A DNA stretch of 43,572 nucleotides from Thermosipho africanus Ob7 (GCF_003351105.1 NZ_NKRG01000010.1:1-43572); one strand, 5' to 3'; positions 15,338 through 25,325 are shown, numbered from the stretch's first letter. The notes: generated by a model not told the origin, from the letters alone. Translations and numbers: made by a program.

Positions 15338-16081
15338 ATGAAAATCATTTTAAGCTTAATTTTTTCTATTTGGGGACTTTTTGCGCCTGAAAGTGTTGTT
15401 GTAGATAACAGTGGTGGATATTTTATTTCAAATATGGGGAAATTATATGTAAAAGATGGTAATGTTCTCTATCAATCAAAAGAAAAGAATGAATATATTT
15501 TGTCTCTTGTTGATCCAAGAGGCCTCTATTTGAATGGAAAAGATTTGTGGATTGTTGATTTTGATAGGTTAATTAAATATGATTTAAGTAGTAAAACATA
15601 TAAAAGTTATTTTGCTACTTTTCCAAGGTACTTAAATGATGTTACTATGTATGAAGGAAAAGTTTATGTTACTGACACTTACGGTAACTCTGTTTATATC
15701 TTAGAGAATGATAAATTAAATGTTGTCTTTAATATTTTAAGACCAAACGGTATTACAACTGATGGAAAATATTTGTATGTCATTTCTTTTGAAAATCCTG
15801 CAGTGGTTTATAAATGTTCTAAGGAAAGTGTTGTTGAAAGCTTTACACTTTCAGATGTTAAAGGTGGAGATGGAATCTTTTTTGCTGATGATTTATTTTT
15901 TGTTTCAGGTTACAACTCCAAGAATGTAGTTGTATATGATAAGGATTGGAATAAACTACTTGAAAAGAAAGGTTTTTCATCGCCTTCAGATCTGTATTAT
16001 AAGGATGGATATTTGTATGTTCCCGATATGAAAGATGGGAAAATTTATGTATTTCAGGTGAAAAAGGAGAAAAGTAAATGA
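15338..16081 (+). CDS. exported beta-propeller (NHL-like) protein
   Basis: A 247-residue protein with a short N-terminal hydrophobic segment (IILSLIFSIWGLFA) that may be a signal peptide. The rest alternates short strands with repeated blade-like motifs (LYLNGKDLWIVDFDRLIKYD, EGKVYVTDTYGNSVYI, DGKYLYVISFENP, KDGYLYVPDMKDGKIYVF), typical of NHL or SMP-30-like propellers. No catalytic site was recognised. It begins two bases after lptB behind GGGGGG and overlaps the next gene by four bases (ATGA). The context suggests a role in the envelope, but that is unproven. Confidence 0.65.
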   Translation: MKIILSLIFSIWGLFAPESVVVDNSGGYFISNMGKLYVKDGNVLYQSKEKNEYILSLVDPRGLYLNGKDLWIVDFDRLIKYDLSSKTYKSYFATFPRYLNDVTMYEGKVYVTDTYGNSVYILENDKLNVVFNILRPNGITTDGKYLYVISFENPAVVYKCSKESVVESFTLSDVKGGDGIFFADDLFFVSGYNSKNVVVYDKDWNKLLEKKGFSSPSDLYYKDGYLYVPDMKDGKIYVFQVKKEKSK

Positions 16082-16680
16082 GTTATAGCTATCTTGTAAG
16101 GTTTAAAAAACTAGGTCCATATAGATTTGTAGCAGGGCTTGATACAATTACTATGATTGAGAGGACTTTTAGAAGAACAAATTTAAAATTAACTTTTACG
16201 GAAGGTTTTCATCCAAAACCTAAGTTTTCATATATTGATCCAGTTTCAACGGGTGTAATCGACCTTGCATTTTACGTAAATATAAATCTTGAAGAAGACT
16301 ATGATCCGCAAGTTGTTTATAACGAAATTGAAGAGGTTCAGCCGCTTCATTTGAAAGTAGATAATGTAACTAAAAATTTTGTAAATTTATCAAAAATAGA
16401 AAAATATGAATTTTTAGTTTTTGTAAAAAAGCCTTTTGATTTTGATGTGACTAAAGTTATTGAAAAGAAAACAAAACGAGGGATACGTCAAATTAGCCTG
16501 GATGTTCTTGAAAATGTAAGAAAATTTGAAAAAAAGGATTATGTTGTGATAAACTATATTATTAGGAAGGAAAATACTTTTAATCCATATCTTTTATCAG
16601 ATAAAGTTTTTCTTGCACTAAGAAAAGAAGCTTATATTCAAGATAATGCTCTTTCTCTTCTTTTTGAAAGGGGTGCTTAA
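16078..16680 (+). CDS. DUF2344 (radical SAM-associated) protein
   Basis: A 200-residue protein whose first half matches DUF2344/TIGR03936: YLVRFKKLGPYRFVAGLDT, an arginine-rich helix, and FTEGFHPKPKFSY. In many bacteria this domain is fused to, or next to, a radical SAM protein (TIGR03960), with ribonuclease G and ribosomal protein genes nearby. No radical SAM gene is in this window, so the partner must be elsewhere or absent. Molecular function is unknown. The start overlaps the upstream stop as ATGA, with AAGGAG as ribosome binding site, and the response-regulator ATG follows its stop directly. Confidence 0.75.
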   Translation: MSYSYLVRFKKLGPYRFVAGLDTITMIERTFRRTNLKLTFTEGFHPKPKFSYIDPVSTGVIDLAFYVNINLEEDYDPQVVYNEIEEVQPLHLKVDNVTKNFVNLSKIEKYEFLVFVKKPFDFDVTKVIEKKTKRGIRQISLDVLENVRKFEKKDYVVINYIIRKENTFNPYLLSDKVFLALRKEAYIQDNALSLLFERGA

Positions 16681-17049
16681 ATGAAAAAAATATTAGTGGT
16701 AGATGATTCCGAGGTTTTAAGAAAAATTACATCCTTTAATTTAAAGAAAGCAGGCTTTGAAATTTATGAAGCAGTTGATGGTGTTGACGGTCTTGAGAAA
16801 ATGAAAGAAATAATGCCGGATTTGATAATTCTAGATATTATGATGCCAAGGCTCGATGGTTTTGGAGTTTTAAAGGAAAAAGGTCAAGATGAATCAATTA
16901 AGGATATCCCGGTTATAATCTTAACTGCAAAGGGTGGCAGTGAGGATGAAAGACTTGCAAAATCTTTAGGGGCAAAGATGGTAATGACCAAACCATTTAG
17001 TCCTTCACAACTAATTGAAGAAGTTAAGAGGTTGATTGAAAATGATTAA
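16681..17049 (+). CDS. single-domain response regulator (CheY-like)
   Basis: A 122-residue receiver domain with nothing attached. The acidic pocket is D8-D9 (LVVDDSE), the phospho-acceptor is D52 ([13 protein letters not shown]), the switch Thr is in ILTAKGG and the conserved Lys in TKPFSP. It would be phosphorylated by an unlinked histidine kinase. The following SpoIIE-type phosphatase gene overlaps it by about 8 bases, so the receiver probably controls that phosphatase as a two-protein version of RsbU-type fusions. The ATG directly follows the preceding stop, behind AAAGGGG. Confidence 0.9.
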   Translation: MKKILVVDDSEVLRKITSFNLKKAGFEIYEAVDGVDGLEKMKEIMPDLIILDIMMPRLDGFGVLKEKGQDESIKDIPVIILTAKGGSEDERLAKSLGAKMVMTKPFSPSQLIEEVKRLIEND

Positions 17050-18415
17050 AAGATTACAAGAAATTTATGAAAGACTCTGTGAAATTTCTGGTAAAGAATC
17101 CAAAATTTTCGAATCAGAAGAAAAACTATTGAATGCAATAGAAGAAGAAATAGAAAAAATAAATGCAGAAATTTTGGCTTACAAGCAAGAGCTTGAATCT
17201 TCAACTATTTTAATTGAGAGTCAACTTGAAGAGATAACAAGGCTATATGAGGAAATTTCCACACTTTTTGAAATTAGCAAAATTATTACCTCTAATATTG
17301 AGACAAAGCAGATTTTAAGACCTATACTTTATACATTAAAGAAGGCAATGGGATTTAAATGTGGAATAATTTCTATAAATTTTGATGGAAAGGTTATAGA
17401 AACGGTTGGAACATGCCCAGAAAATATTGACCAGCTTCTTAGTGAGAATGCAATGGAGTTTTCTCCTGATACAGTTATTAAAGAAAGATGTGAAAAATTA
17501 AACGGTGAAAGTATAATTTTTAAATATATTTCAACTACATCTGATGAAAAAACTGGTTATCTATTATTTGTTGGAAAAGAAAGTGGTTCTATTTTTACAG
17601 CAGGGGATAAAAAGATCGTAGAATCTACGGCTCAGCAGATTTCAGGGAGTATTGAAAGAGAAATAGCATTGAAAGAAGAAATTGAAAGAGAAAGATTAAA
17701 CCAGCAGATAGAAATTGCAAGAAATATCCAGCTTAACTTCTTTCCAAAGAAATTCCCACATGATGATAATTTTGATTCTTTTGGTGAAAGCACGCCGGCA
17801 ATACATGTTGGTGGAGATTATTTTGATATATTTGTAAAAAATGACTTTTTATTTGGAATTGTTGCGGATGTATCTGGAAAAGGACTTCCCGCATCTTTAA
17901 TTATGTCTTCTATGAGAAGTGCTTTTAAATCTTTGATAGAAAGTACTGATGGAGATTTAAAAAGAACGTTTAATAGTTTAAATAACATGGTTTCTGTAGA
18001 TGTTGGTGAGGATAGATTTGTAACGTGTGTTTCTTTTAAAATATCAAGAGATGGTGTTCTTGAAGTAATAAATGCTGGTCATGATCCGCTTTACATAGTA
18101 AATTCTTCTTCCATATCTAAGGTTGAATCTACAAATACTCCTCTTGGAATGTTTGAGGATATGGATTTTGAGGTTCAAACATTTAAACTTTCTAGTGGTG
18201 ATTTAATTTTTGCATATACGGATGGAATTCCTGAAGCAAGGAATTTGAGTGGAGAAGAATATGATTTTGAACGTCTTGAGAGAATTTTAAAGAAGGTATA
18301 TCTTTTATCTGCAAAGGAAATAATATACAACGTTGAGAATGATGTTTTAAAATTTTCTCAGGGTGCCCCGCAGCACGATGATATGACCTTACTTGCTATT
18401 AAATATTTTAATTAG
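17042..18415 (+). CDS. GAF-PP2C (SpoIIE/RsbU-type) serine phosphatase
   Basis: A 457-residue protein with an N-terminal coiled coil (about 1-70), a GAF-like sensor (about 75-205), a connecting helix, then a PP2C/SpoIIE phosphatase domain. Metal-binding motifs are GGDYFD near 257-262, [21 protein letters not shown] and the terminal [10 protein letters not shown]. Such enzymes dephosphorylate anti-sigma-factor antagonists in partner-switching cascades. No anti-sigma or antagonist gene is in the window. ATG at 17042 was preferred over TTG at 17036 because AAGAGG is better spaced from it. It overlaps the response regulator gene, implying joint action. Confidence 0.88.
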   Translation: MIKRLQEIYERLCEISGKESKIFESEEKLLNAIEEEIEKINAEILAYKQELESSTILIESQLEEITRLYEEISTLFEISKIITSNIETKQILRPILYTLKKAMGFKCGIISINFDGKVIETVGTCPENIDQLLSENAMEFSPDTVIKERCEKLNGESIIFKYISTTSDEKTGYLLFVGKESGSIFTAGDKKIVESTAQQISGSIEREIALKEEIERERLNQQIEIARNIQLNFFPKKFPHDDNFDSFGESTPAIHVGGDYFDIFVKNDFLFGIVADVSGKGLPASLIMSSMRSAFKSLIESTDGDLKRTFNSLNNMVSVDVGEDRFVTCVSFKISRDGVLEVINAGHDPLYIVNSSSISKVESTNTPLGMFEDMDFEVQTFKLSSGDLIFAYTDGIPEARNLSGEEYDFERLERILKKVYLLSAKEIIYNVENDVLKFSQGAPQHDDMTLLAIKYFN

Positions 18416-18426
18416 GAGGTGTATTG

Positions 18427-18984
18427 ATGGTAGATGTAGGTTCTTTAAGTAAGGGAATGTACATAAAGTATGAAGGAGAAATTTACAGGGTAATTGATGT
18501 AAACAAACATTTTAGGGCAAGAGGCTCAGGTTTGATTAGAACAAAACTTAAAAATATATCTACAGGACTTGTAAGGGAAGTAAATTTCAACAGTGGTGAA
18601 AAAGTAGAAGAAGCAGAAATTACGTTTAGAAAGGCTTCATATATATATAACGATGGTGAAAACTATTACTTTATGGATAATGAAACGTTTGAACAATATG
18701 GTATCCCTGAAAGTGATATAGAAGAAGAAAAAAATTATTTGGTTGAAAATACAGAAGTGGATTTGATAATGCATGATGGTAAGCCTATTGGAATACAGCT
18801 CCCAACAAGTGTTGTCCTTGAAGTTGTAGAAACAGAACCAGGATTTAAAGGAGATACAGTTTCTGGTGGAGGAAAACCTGCTGTTTTGGAAACAGGATTG
18901 AAGATAACTGTTCCATTCTTTGTTGAAAAAGGTCAAAAAGTAAGGGTAGATACAAGAACTGGTGAGTACATAGAAAGGGCATAA
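18427..18984 (+). CDS. efp: translation elongation factor EF-P
   Basis: A 185-residue, three-domain EF-P that relieves ribosome stalling at consecutive prolines. The N-terminal KOW domain contains the tip loop [14 protein letters not shown], and the C-terminal OB domains carry [12 protein letters not shown] and [13 protein letters not shown]. The residue at the loop tip, usually a modified Lys, is Arg (R32) here; Thermotoga EF-P looks the same from memory. ATG at 18427 was chosen over the preceding TTG because AGGAGGT is better spaced. It is followed by asp23-like and nusB genes, a conserved order in many bacteria. Confidence 0.95.
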   Translation: MVDVGSLSKGMYIKYEGEIYRVIDVNKHFRARGSGLIRTKLKNISTGLVREVNFNSGEKVEEAEITFRKASYIYNDGENYYFMDNETFEQYGIPESDIEEEKNYLVENTEVDLIMHDGKPIGIQLPTSVVLEVVETEPGFKGDTVSGGGKPAVLETGLKITVPFFVEKGQKVRVDTRTGEYIERA

Positions 18985-19000
18985 GAAGGAGGGTGAGCCC

Positions 19001-19336
19001 ATGGATTTTGAACAAGGAAGTATAAATATTAGTGATGAAGTTTTAAAAGAAATAGCATTTAGAAGTTTTTTAGAAGTTCTTGAGCTGTCTGCAGATGATA
19101 AAGATGCAAAAAAGTTAAAGAAAAATATTGAAATTGAAAGGACACCGGATGATAACGTAATAGTAAATGTCAAGACTGTAGCTCCATATGGAAAGAGTTT
19201 GGTTGAATTTGGAAAGAAAATTATGCAGAATATTTCGGAAAATATTCAGAGAATGACGGAACTTCAAGTATCTGCAGTTAACGTTTCTATCATTGATGTA
19301 GTTGAAAAAATAGAGCCGGCAGAGGAGGAAGAATAA
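19001..19336 (+). CDS. Asp23/Gls24-family (YqhY-like) protein
   Basis: A 111-residue protein of the Asp23/Gls24 (DUF322) family: it begins GSINISDEVLKEIAFRSFLE and ends with repeated helices and an acidic tail (EPAEEEE). The position between efp and nusB matches Firmicutes yqhY, linked there to fatty-acid and acetyl-CoA carboxylase control. The role in Thermotogota is unknown. The ribosome binding site is AGAAGGAGGGTGAG. The nusB start codon directly follows its stop. Confidence 0.8.
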   Translation: MDFEQGSINISDEVLKEIAFRSFLEVLELSADDKDAKKLKKNIEIERTPDDNVIVNVKTVAPYGKSLVEFGKKIMQNISENIQRMTELQVSAVNVSIIDVVEKIEPAEEEE

Positions 19337-19765
19337 TTGATAAAAAGGCGTCATAAAATGCGCGAAAGTGTTTTTAAAACACTTTTTCAATGGGACTTTC
19401 AAAAAGATGAAGACTTAACTGAAATAGCAAAGCAGCATGTAAGCTTACTTGAAGATGAAAAGCTTAGAGAGCAAGCGTATAGTTATATAGAGGGGATTAA
19501 GAAGACTATAGAATCTTTAGATGAAATTATTTCTAAATATCTTCAAAATTGGACACTAGATAGACTTTCTGTAACAGATAGAAACATTTTAAGGCTTGGA
19601 ACGTATGAACTTTTATATGTCGATGATGTTCCTATAGAAGTTACTTTAGATGAAATGATAGAGCTTGGAAAGACATATGGAACTGAAAATAGCGGTAAAT
19701 TTGTTAACGGGGTATTAGATAGAATAGCCAAGGGGGAAGCACCTAAAGAAAAATTTGAAATGTAA
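19337..19765 (+). CDS. nusB: transcription antitermination factor NusB
   Basis: A 142-residue all-helical protein with the NusB family pattern: an N-terminal basic start ([19 protein letters not shown]), the central [19 protein letters not shown] and the C-terminal [13 protein letters not shown]. NusB with NusE binds boxA in rRNA leader RNA and supports antitermination. TTG at 19337 is chosen because the basic RR segment matches the family start and AGGAGG lies 9 bases upstream; an ATG at 19358 would remove it. It directly abuts the preceding gene. Confidence 0.93.
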   Translation: MIKRRHKMRESVFKTLFQWDFQKDEDLTEIAKQHVSLLEDEKLREQAYSYIEGIKKTIESLDEIISKYLQNWTLDRLSVTDRNILRLGTYELLYVDDVPIEVTLDEMIELGKTYGTENSGKFVNGVLDRIAKGEAPKEKFEM

Positions 19766-19786
19766 GAGAGACATAGGGGGGTAAAT

Positions 19787-20245
19787 ATTTCTTTTTCTGA
19801 GGTTTTAGTTGGAATAATAATAGCAGTTATAGTTTTAGCATCATGTTATATGATGCTAACTTCTGTTATTAATTGGTATTTTAATATTAAAAGGGACTAT
19901 TTGAGAACTCTTGAAGCCTTTTTTATTGTAAATTACATAAGGCACGATTTTTATTCCCGTGGCATTTCTGAAATTGTATATATTTCACCGCAGAGTATCT
20001 CTTTTAAGGAAAGAATAAAGACAGGTGTTGTTAAGAGTGTAAAATACAAAGTTTTGGATTATAACGGAAAGTGTGTTGTTGAAAGGCAAGCAAGTGATGG
20101 CAAGAATTACTTTGGTCCTTTTAAGGAAAAAATTGAATTTGAAGATGGGAAAGGTTATATCCTTATAAAAAGCTATATTGGAAAGTTTTTAATACCTAAA
20201 AAGCCCGTTGACAAGGTAATACGTAAATTAATACCTCTCTTTTAG
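19787..20245 (+). CDS. pseudopilin-like protein with apparent ATT start
   Basis: From ATT at 19787 the frame codes for 152 residues. An AGGGGGGT ribosome binding site sits 5 bases before ATT. The frame is open back to the nusB stop with no ATG, GTG or TTG; the first ATG at 19850 would cut the hydrophobic helix in two. The N terminus ([20 protein letters not shown]) has Glu at position 5 of a long hydrophobic helix, as in type IV pilins and pseudopilins. The rest ([19 protein letters not shown]) recalls GspJ/PilW/ComGF minor pseudopilins. A normal pre-pilin leader with Gly at -1 is missing or unusual. Its last 18 bases overlap flhB on the other strand. Confidence 0.55.
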   Translation: MSFSEVLVGIIIAVIVLASCYMMLTSVINWYFNIKRDYLRTLEAFFIVNYIRHDFYSRGISEIVYISPQSISFKERIKTGVVKSVKYKVLDYNGKCVVERQASDGKNYFGPFKEKIEFEDGKGYILIKSYIGKFLIPKKPVDKVIRKLIPLF

Positions 20246-21364
20246 GCTGTATACGTATGCAAGAACTTCTGCAACTGCTCTGTATAGTTTTTGTGGTATT
20301 TCATCACCAATTTCTACGCTAAAATACAATTCCCTTGCAAGTGGTGGATTTCTTAATATTGGCACGTTATTTTTTCTTGCAATTTCCTTTATTTTTTGTG
20401 CAAGCTTATCTGCACCTTTTGCAACAACTATTGGAACATCCATTTCATCTGAGTCATACTTAATTGCAACAGCAAAGTGTGTTGGATTTGTTACCACAAC
20501 GGTAGCTTCAGGTACTTCCTGCATCATTCTGTTCATAGAATATTGCATCATGATTTGACGCTGCTTCCTTTTAATCTCAGGATTTCCTTCCACTTCTTTA
20601 AATTCTTCCTTTACTTCTTGCTTTGTCATCCTTATATTTTTTTCATATTCATATCTTGAGAAAAAGTAATCAGCAATTGAGACAATAAATAGTGCGATAC
20701 CACATTTAATTAAAAGCTCAAATGTAATGTCCCAGATAAGAAGTGCTCCATCGCTTACACTTGTATCTGTTGCAAGAAGCAGTTTGTTCCAATTTGATTT
20801 TACGACAAGGTATCCAACATAGCCAACAATAACTAGTTTTAGAATAGATTTAAGAAGTTCAAAAAGTGATCTAAGGGAAAACATTCTTTTGAGACCGCTA
20901 ATTGGGTTTATCTTTGAAAAATCAAGTTTAATGCTCTTAAAGGTTATTAAAAATTTTGTTTGAAGACTTCCAGTAATGATTCCTGTCATCATTACAAGTG
21001 CTACAAAAATAATAAGGTCAATTATAACTCCTTTGAAAGCTTCTATTGTATATATGCCAAGATCTTGTATAGTTAAAGAATCATATGATGGGAGTTTTGA
21101 AAAAAATGCAACAGCAGATTGAAGTCCTATTATAATTCCACGGCCTAAAAAAGCAAAGCCAAGCACTGCCGCAAGAAAAGTAAATCCAGAGGTTAATTCC
21201 CTGGATATTGGGACTTGTCCTTCTTCTCTAGCTTTTTGTCTTCTTCTTGGTGTTGCTTTTTCTGTTTTATCAGGATCGGCAAATAATTGCAGATCTATCC
21301 TGAAAGAAATTGTTGAATTACCTTCTCTAAAAGCACAGTAAGTTTTGCGGAAGTCTCTGCCCAT
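20228..21364 (-). CDS. flhB: flagellar export apparatus protein FlhB
   Basis: FlhB of the flagellar type III export gate has an N-terminal basic segment ([19 protein letters not shown]), four membrane helices and a cytoplasmic domain with the self-cleaving NPTH site ([15 protein letters not shown]). It switches secretion from hook to filament substrates. The start is uncertain. The ATG at 21364 gives 378 residues but lies 70 bases inside fliR, and its first 18 residues do not look like FlhB. An ATT at 21310 behind GAGAAGG would give about 360 residues beginning SFRIDLQLF, which fits family starts better. It is the last gene of the unit with fliR and a chemoreceptor. Confidence 0.9.
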   Translation of the reverse strand: MGRDFRKTYCAFREGNSTISFRIDLQLFADPDKTEKATPRRRQKAREEGQVPISRELTSGFTFLAAVLGFAFLGRGIIIGLQSAVAFFSKLPSYDSLTIQDLGIYTIEAFKGVIIDLIIFVALVMMTGIITGSLQTKFLITFKSIKLDFSKINPISGLKRMFSLRSLFELLKSILKLVIVGYVGYLVVKSNWNKLLLATDTSVSDGALLIWDITFELLIKCGIALFIVSIADYFFSRYEYEKNIRMTKQEVKEEFKEVEGNPEIKRKQRQIMMQYSMNRMMQEVPEATVVVTNPTHFAVAIKYDSDEMDVPIVVAKGADKLAQKIKEIARKNNVPILRNPPLARELYFSVEIGDEIPQKLYRAVAEVLAYVYSLKERY

Positions 21365-22059
21365 ATCGGCACCATCCCTAAAAAGATTACGAATACCAAA
21401 AGTGATTTTAGAGGAATTCCAACCATAAAGACGTTCATCTGTGGAACAAGCCTCGAAAGTATTCCAAGTAGAACGTTTATTATAAACATATAACCAATTA
21501 CCGGAAGCCCTATTTTTAAGGCTATAAAGAACATTTCGATAAATTTTGTTTCAATAAACTTTACTAAAGAGAAATCTAATTTATCCAGGTATAGAGGAAA
21601 AGTTTGTATAGAATCTACAACTCCTTGATATACAACCATATGGCCGTTTAAAGAAATAAAGACAAATATTGAAAGAAGAAATATTAATTGACCAACAATT
21701 GGACTTTCTTCCATTGTAGGATCCATAGCAGTAGCAAGACCAAAACCAGATTCAATTCCTAATAACTCTCCTGCGATAGAAAATGCACCAAATATAAAAT
21801 AGGCAAGAAGTCCTATGGCAAAGCCAATAAGGAAATTATTTAGAAGGGAAAGAACGATAGTGATAACTGGTGTATCAAGTGGTATAGGATTTACCTGTGG
21901 TAGTGACATATAAGAAAGTGCAAGAACAAGAAAAGCCCTCACTGTCGTGGGCACGAATGCCGCTGACAGTAAGGGTGTAATTAAGAACATTCCAGTTAAT
22001 CTGCTAATGAGCATTGCCCAATTCAAAAATTGTGTTTCGACAAAGTCGATTATTTCCAT
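21295..22059 (-). CDS. fliR: flagellar export apparatus protein FliR
   Basis: A 254-residue protein with about six membrane helices. It has the FliR start ([22 protein letters not shown]), the conserved central segment [27 protein letters not shown], and the closing [18 protein letters not shown]. FliR joins FliP and FliQ in the export-gate core, and FlhB wraps around it. The ATG at 22059 follows GGGGATTA six bases after the chemoreceptor stop. The gene overlaps the long form of flhB. Confidence 0.93.
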   Translation of the reverse strand: MEIIDFVETQFLNWAMLISRLTGMFLITPLLSAAFVPTTVRAFLVLALSYMSLPQVNPIPLDTPVITIVLSLLNNFLIGFAIGLLAYFIFGAFSIAGELLGIESGFGLATAMDPTMEESPIVGQLIFLLSIFVFISLNGHMVVYQGVVDSIQTFPLYLDKLDFSLVKFIETKFIEMFFIALKIGLPVIGYMFIINVLLGILSRLVPQMNVFMVGIPLKSLLVFVIFLGMVPIWAETSAKLTVLLEKVIQQFLSG

Positions 22060-22065
22060 TATTTA

Positions 22066-24363
22066 TTAATCCCCAATCTTAAACCATTTAGCTATTTGTT
22101 TAAGCCTTTCAGAGACTGAATCTATATCTTTGACCATCTTGTTTAGTTTTTTAGAAAATTCTTCTAGCTTTTTCATTTTTACTTCAATTGTAGTCATTTT
22201 GTCAACAGTTTGTCCAACATTTTGGGCAGACCTTGATGAAATTTCTACCATATGGTTGAATACCTCTTTCGTTTGTTCCAAAATAGAAGATACATTCTTT
22301 GTTGTATTAACAAGATTTTCAATACGTTGAGTTATTATTTTAAAGCTTTCAGAGAAATCTTCTTTGGTTTTTGAAAGAGCATTAAAACTTTCCTTTGAAT
22401 TTTCGTATACAGCATTTAAACTACCAAGATTTTCAGTGTAATTTTCCATATCTTTCATTAATTTTTTCGAGATTTCATTAATCTCGACTGATAGTTTCAT
22501 TATCTCATCTGCAACAACCGCAAAACCTTTTCCAGCTTCTCCCGCCCTTGCGGCTTCAATTGCCGCATTCAGTGCAAGAAGGTTAGTTTGGTTTGCAACG
22601 TTTTGAATTTTCGAGATTTCTTCGGTTACTTGATTAAATTGTCTAATTGTTTGGTTTATATAGCTATTGAATTTCTCGATAGTTTCCAGAGAATTTTTGA
22701 TGCTTTCATCAAATTCTCTTACAAATTTTTGGTTTTCGTCAATTTTTTCTTCTGCTTCAAGTATTTCATCAACAAGGTTTTCGAGAGTAGTTACTACTTG
22801 ATTAATAACATCTTTTGCATTGTCTGTGCTTGATTTCATTTCGTCAAAGTCATCTAAAATAATAGATGTGTTGTTAGAAAATACCTTTACAGCTTCGGAG
22901 AAATCTTGAGAGGTTTTTTGCAAGATATTATTTAGTTCTTCAAGGTTGTCAACCTCAGATACAAGTTGGGTTGAACTTGTAAGGAGCTTTTTAGCAAAGT
23001 CTTTAAATGTTTCAGAAAGTTTTTTCAAAGAATCCAAGATTATTTTAAATTCTCCAGATGCTTTGTCGCTTTCAATGTTTACAAATTCACCTTCAGATAA
23101 TTTTTCAATTACAGTTTTTGAGTGTTCTAAAGATTTAAGAAGTTGCTTTGTTATTACAAATATTAGAACAATGCTAATAGCAAGAATAATTAGCGCAAGA
23201 AGTACAGATTTTTGAACTATTGCTTTATTATCTATTTTTAAGCTAATATTTACATCTGGTTTTTCAAGTTCAGGAATTACAAATGGCTTTGGTTTTGGAA
23301 AATTAAAGTTTGTATCTAATTTTTCAAATGGTATTGCAACTTCAAGGATACCTATTTCTTTACCAAGATAAGTAAAACTACCCTTTTTTGCAAAATAAGA
23401 TTTTCCGAGAATTTCGATTATGTTGTTATTACTTTGTGAAAGAGATTGTCCCGTTAATCTTTTTCCGTCTTTTCCTACTTTAGTGGTAATAAGTGCTTTG
23501 TTATTCACATACAAAGTGATTTCAGAATTTGAAATTGATTTTATATTATCCAAAAAGTTGTTGTCTAATTTATTTACAAATACCACAAAGCCGTTTATTG
23601 TATTTCCAAGTACTGGATGCATAACGGGAACTACAGCAATTGAGTATAGTGAATCTATATATGGAAAAATAAATGTTCGATAAAATACTGATTTAGAATT
23701 TAAAATTTCCTTGAATACCTTTGAAAGTTCTTCATTATACGGAGGTTTTTTGTAGAATGAAATATTTGCTGAAGATGAAAGCACATTTGCATATTCTACA
23801 ACAAACTTGTTGTCAATTTCAGCATAGAGCTTGCTTTTTATTTTTGGCTTTGTTTCATCAATTGTCCAAAGACCAGCGTACTCAAAGTTGTATTTTTCTA
23901 TAAATGGGAATAATAAAGATTTTCTTTCTGTGATGGATAAATTTTTTTCATTTGCTGCATCTACAACCTCTTTTAAAGAAGCAGCAATTCTTGCACCAGT
24001 AAGAAGTTGTTCGTTTTCTTGTTTTATTAAATTAATTACTGTTTGAAATGTGAAATTTGCTTGTGTTGAAAGAGTTTTTAAGTAAATTTCATCGAATTTT
24101 TTCTGAATTCTTTGCTCTTGCTCCTTGACTGTTTTTTCAAGATCATTGGTATATTCTTCAGATTGAGCAATTATCTCACTTTGAAATTTTTGGAGATAAT
24201 CTTCGTAATTTTTCACAACATTTTTGTTTATATTATTTTTAACTTCATCTTGCAAAGTATCTAATTGAGAACTTACAGTTGATATATTGACATAAGTAAC
24301 TAAAAACATTGGAATCGTTACCAAAAATATCGCAAACAACAAAATTTTTGTCCTAAAAGACAT
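22066..24363 (-). CDS. methyl-accepting chemotaxis protein
   Basis: A 765-residue chemoreceptor. A first membrane helix lies at about 7-26, then a large periplasmic sensor (about 30-380) with a coiled-coil start and a Cache-like region ([21 protein letters not shown]). The second helix is at about 383-405, then HAMP and the signalling coiled coil with the hairpin tip [20 protein letters not shown] near 590-620. The ligand is unknown. It lies between purine nucleoside phosphorylase (18 bases upstream) and fliR, a hint that it may sense a nucleoside or another metabolite, but this is weak. The ribosome binding site is AAGGAGG. Confidence 0.92.
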   Translation of the reverse strand: MSFRTKILLFAIFLVTIPMFLVTYVNISTVSSQLDTLQDEVKNNINKNVVKNYEDYLQKFQSEIIAQSEEYTNDLEKTVKEQEQRIQKKFDEIYLKTLSTQANFTFQTVINLIKQENEQLLTGARIAASLKEVVDAANEKNLSITERKSLLFPFIEKYNFEYAGLWTIDETKPKIKSKLYAEIDNKFVVEYANVLSSSANISFYKKPPYNEELSKVFKEILNSKSVFYRTFIFPYIDSLYSIAVVPVMHPVLGNTINGFVVFVNKLDNNFLDNIKSISNSEITLYVNNKALITTKVGKDGKRLTGQSLSQSNNNIIEILGKSYFAKKGSFTYLGKEIGILEVAIPFEKLDTNFNFPKPKPFVIPELEKPDVNISLKIDNKAIVQKSVLLALIILAISIVLIFVITKQLLKSLEHSKTVIEKLSEGEFVNIESDKASGEFKIILDSLKKLSETFKDFAKKLLTSSTQLVSEVDNLEELNNILQKTSQDFSEAVKVFSNNTSIILDDFDEMKSSTDNAKDVINQVVTTLENLVDEILEAEEKIDENQKFVREFDESIKNSLETIEKFNSYINQTIRQFNQVTEEISKIQNVANQTNLLALNAAIEAARAGEAGKGFAVVADEIMKLSVEINEISKKLMKDMENYTENLGSLNAVYENSKESFNALSKTKEDFSESFKIITQRIENLVNTTKNVSSILEQTKEVFNHMVEISSRSAQNVGQTVDKMTTIEVKMKKLEEFSKKLNKMVKDIDSVSERLKQIAKWFKIGD

Positions 24364-24380
24364 TTTATTTTGATGCCTCC

Positions 24381-25202
24381 TTATAATTCTTTTACAAGTT
24401 CGGAGATTATTTTAACGATCATTCCACCTGTTTTGTTTGCAACTTCTAGTACTTCTTCTGCAGTAAGTGGTTTAAGATCTTCATGAACAGCTTTATCTGT
24501 AATTGCGGAAACTCCAAGTACTTTTAATCCACCGTGATTTGCAACTATCACTTCAGGAACTGTTGACATACCAACTGCATCTGCTCCCATCCATCTAAGC
24601 ATTTTTAATTCTGCAGGAGTTTCAAAGTTTGGACCAGAGACTGCAACGTAAACACCTTCATAGAATGGTATATTTAACTTTTTAGCAATTTCTGTTGCTT
24701 TTTGTCTTAATTCTTTATCGTATGCATTTGACATATCTGGAAATCTTGGTCCCCATTCTTCAACGTTTGGCCCAATCAAAGGGTTGTCTCCCATCATATT
24801 GATATGATCGGTAATGAACATTGGGCGTCCAATTTCAAATTCTGGATTCATTCCACCGGCTGCGTTAGTAACAATTAATATTTCAACACCAAGAAGTTGC
24901 ATTACCCTAATTGGGAACGTAACAGTTTTCATATCGTATCCTTCATAGTAGTGGAATCTTCCATTCATTAACATTACATCTTTTCCGTTTAGTTTTCCAA
25001 AGATTAATTCACCTTTGTGACCTGGTGCTGTGGAAACTGGAAAACCTGGAATTTCTTTGTAAGAAAATTTCTTTGGATTTTCAATACTTTCTGCAATTCC
25101 ATGGAGACCAGAACCTAGTATAATAGCAATTTTTGGGATATTGTCAATGTGCTCTTTTAAAAACTCTACAGCTTTGTTGACTCTTTCAATGTATTCTTTC
25201 AT
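24381..25202 (-). CDS. punA: purine nucleoside phosphorylase (trimeric class)
   Basis: A 273-residue phosphorylase splitting purine nucleosides with phosphate to base and ribose-1-phosphate. Motifs are [11 protein letters not shown] (phosphate site), [33 protein letters not shown] and [17 protein letters not shown], all of the trimeric PNP/MTAP class. The start was set at ATG 25202 behind AAAGGAGGAG; an upstream in-frame ATG at 25271 would add 23 residues but overlaps the promoter. It opens the unit continuing into the chemoreceptor, fliR and flhB. Confidence 0.93.
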   Translation of the reverse strand: MKEYIERVNKAVEFLKEHIDNIPKIAIILGSGLHGIAESIENPKKFSYKEIPGFPVSTAPGHKGELIFGKLNGKDVMLMNGRFHYYEGYDMKTVTFPIRVMQLLGVEILIVTNAAGGMNPEFEIGRPMFITDHINMMGDNPLIGPNVEEWGPRFPDMSNAYDKELRQKATEIAKKLNIPFYEGVYVAVSGPNFETPAELKMLRWMGADAVGMSTVPEVIVANHGGLKVLGVSAITDKAVHEDLKPLTAEEVLEVANKTGGMIVKIISELVKEL

Positions 25203-25245
25203 CTTTAACTCCTCCTTTGCCTTTTTTTTGGAAACATCCAAAAAT

Positions 25246-25254
25246 ATTATATCA
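25246..25254 (-). promoter_or_regulatory. extended -10 promoter for the punA-mcp-fliR-flhB unit
   Basis: On the minus strand TG-A-TATAAT (25254-25246) forms an extended -10 element, with TTCTTG (25274-25269) as a weak -35 at 17 bp. It lies just after the terminator of the upstream pduL unit and about 45 bases before the punA start. Confidence 0.6.
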
Positions 25255-25271
25255 TGACAAATTAAAAACAA

Positions 25272-25308
25272 GAAAAATCCCCTCCTAAGAAAAAGAAGGG
25301 GATTTTTC
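25272..25308 (-). terminator. intrinsic terminator after pduL
   Basis: Arms GAAAAATCCCCT and AGGGGATTTTTC form a perfect 12-bp stem around a 13-base loop, about 17 bases past the pduL stop. On the minus strand a T-rich tract follows. It ends the transporter-yqeH-pduL transcript. Confidence 0.85.
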
Positions 25309-25325
25309 TAGATTATTTTCTTTAA

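Noticed and set aside
18637..19173. Minus-strand open frame of 178 codons opposite efp and the asp23-like gene
   Set aside because: Cys/Phe/Ser-rich reading typical of antisense frames in AT-rich genes; efp and the asp23-like gene on the plus strand are certain.
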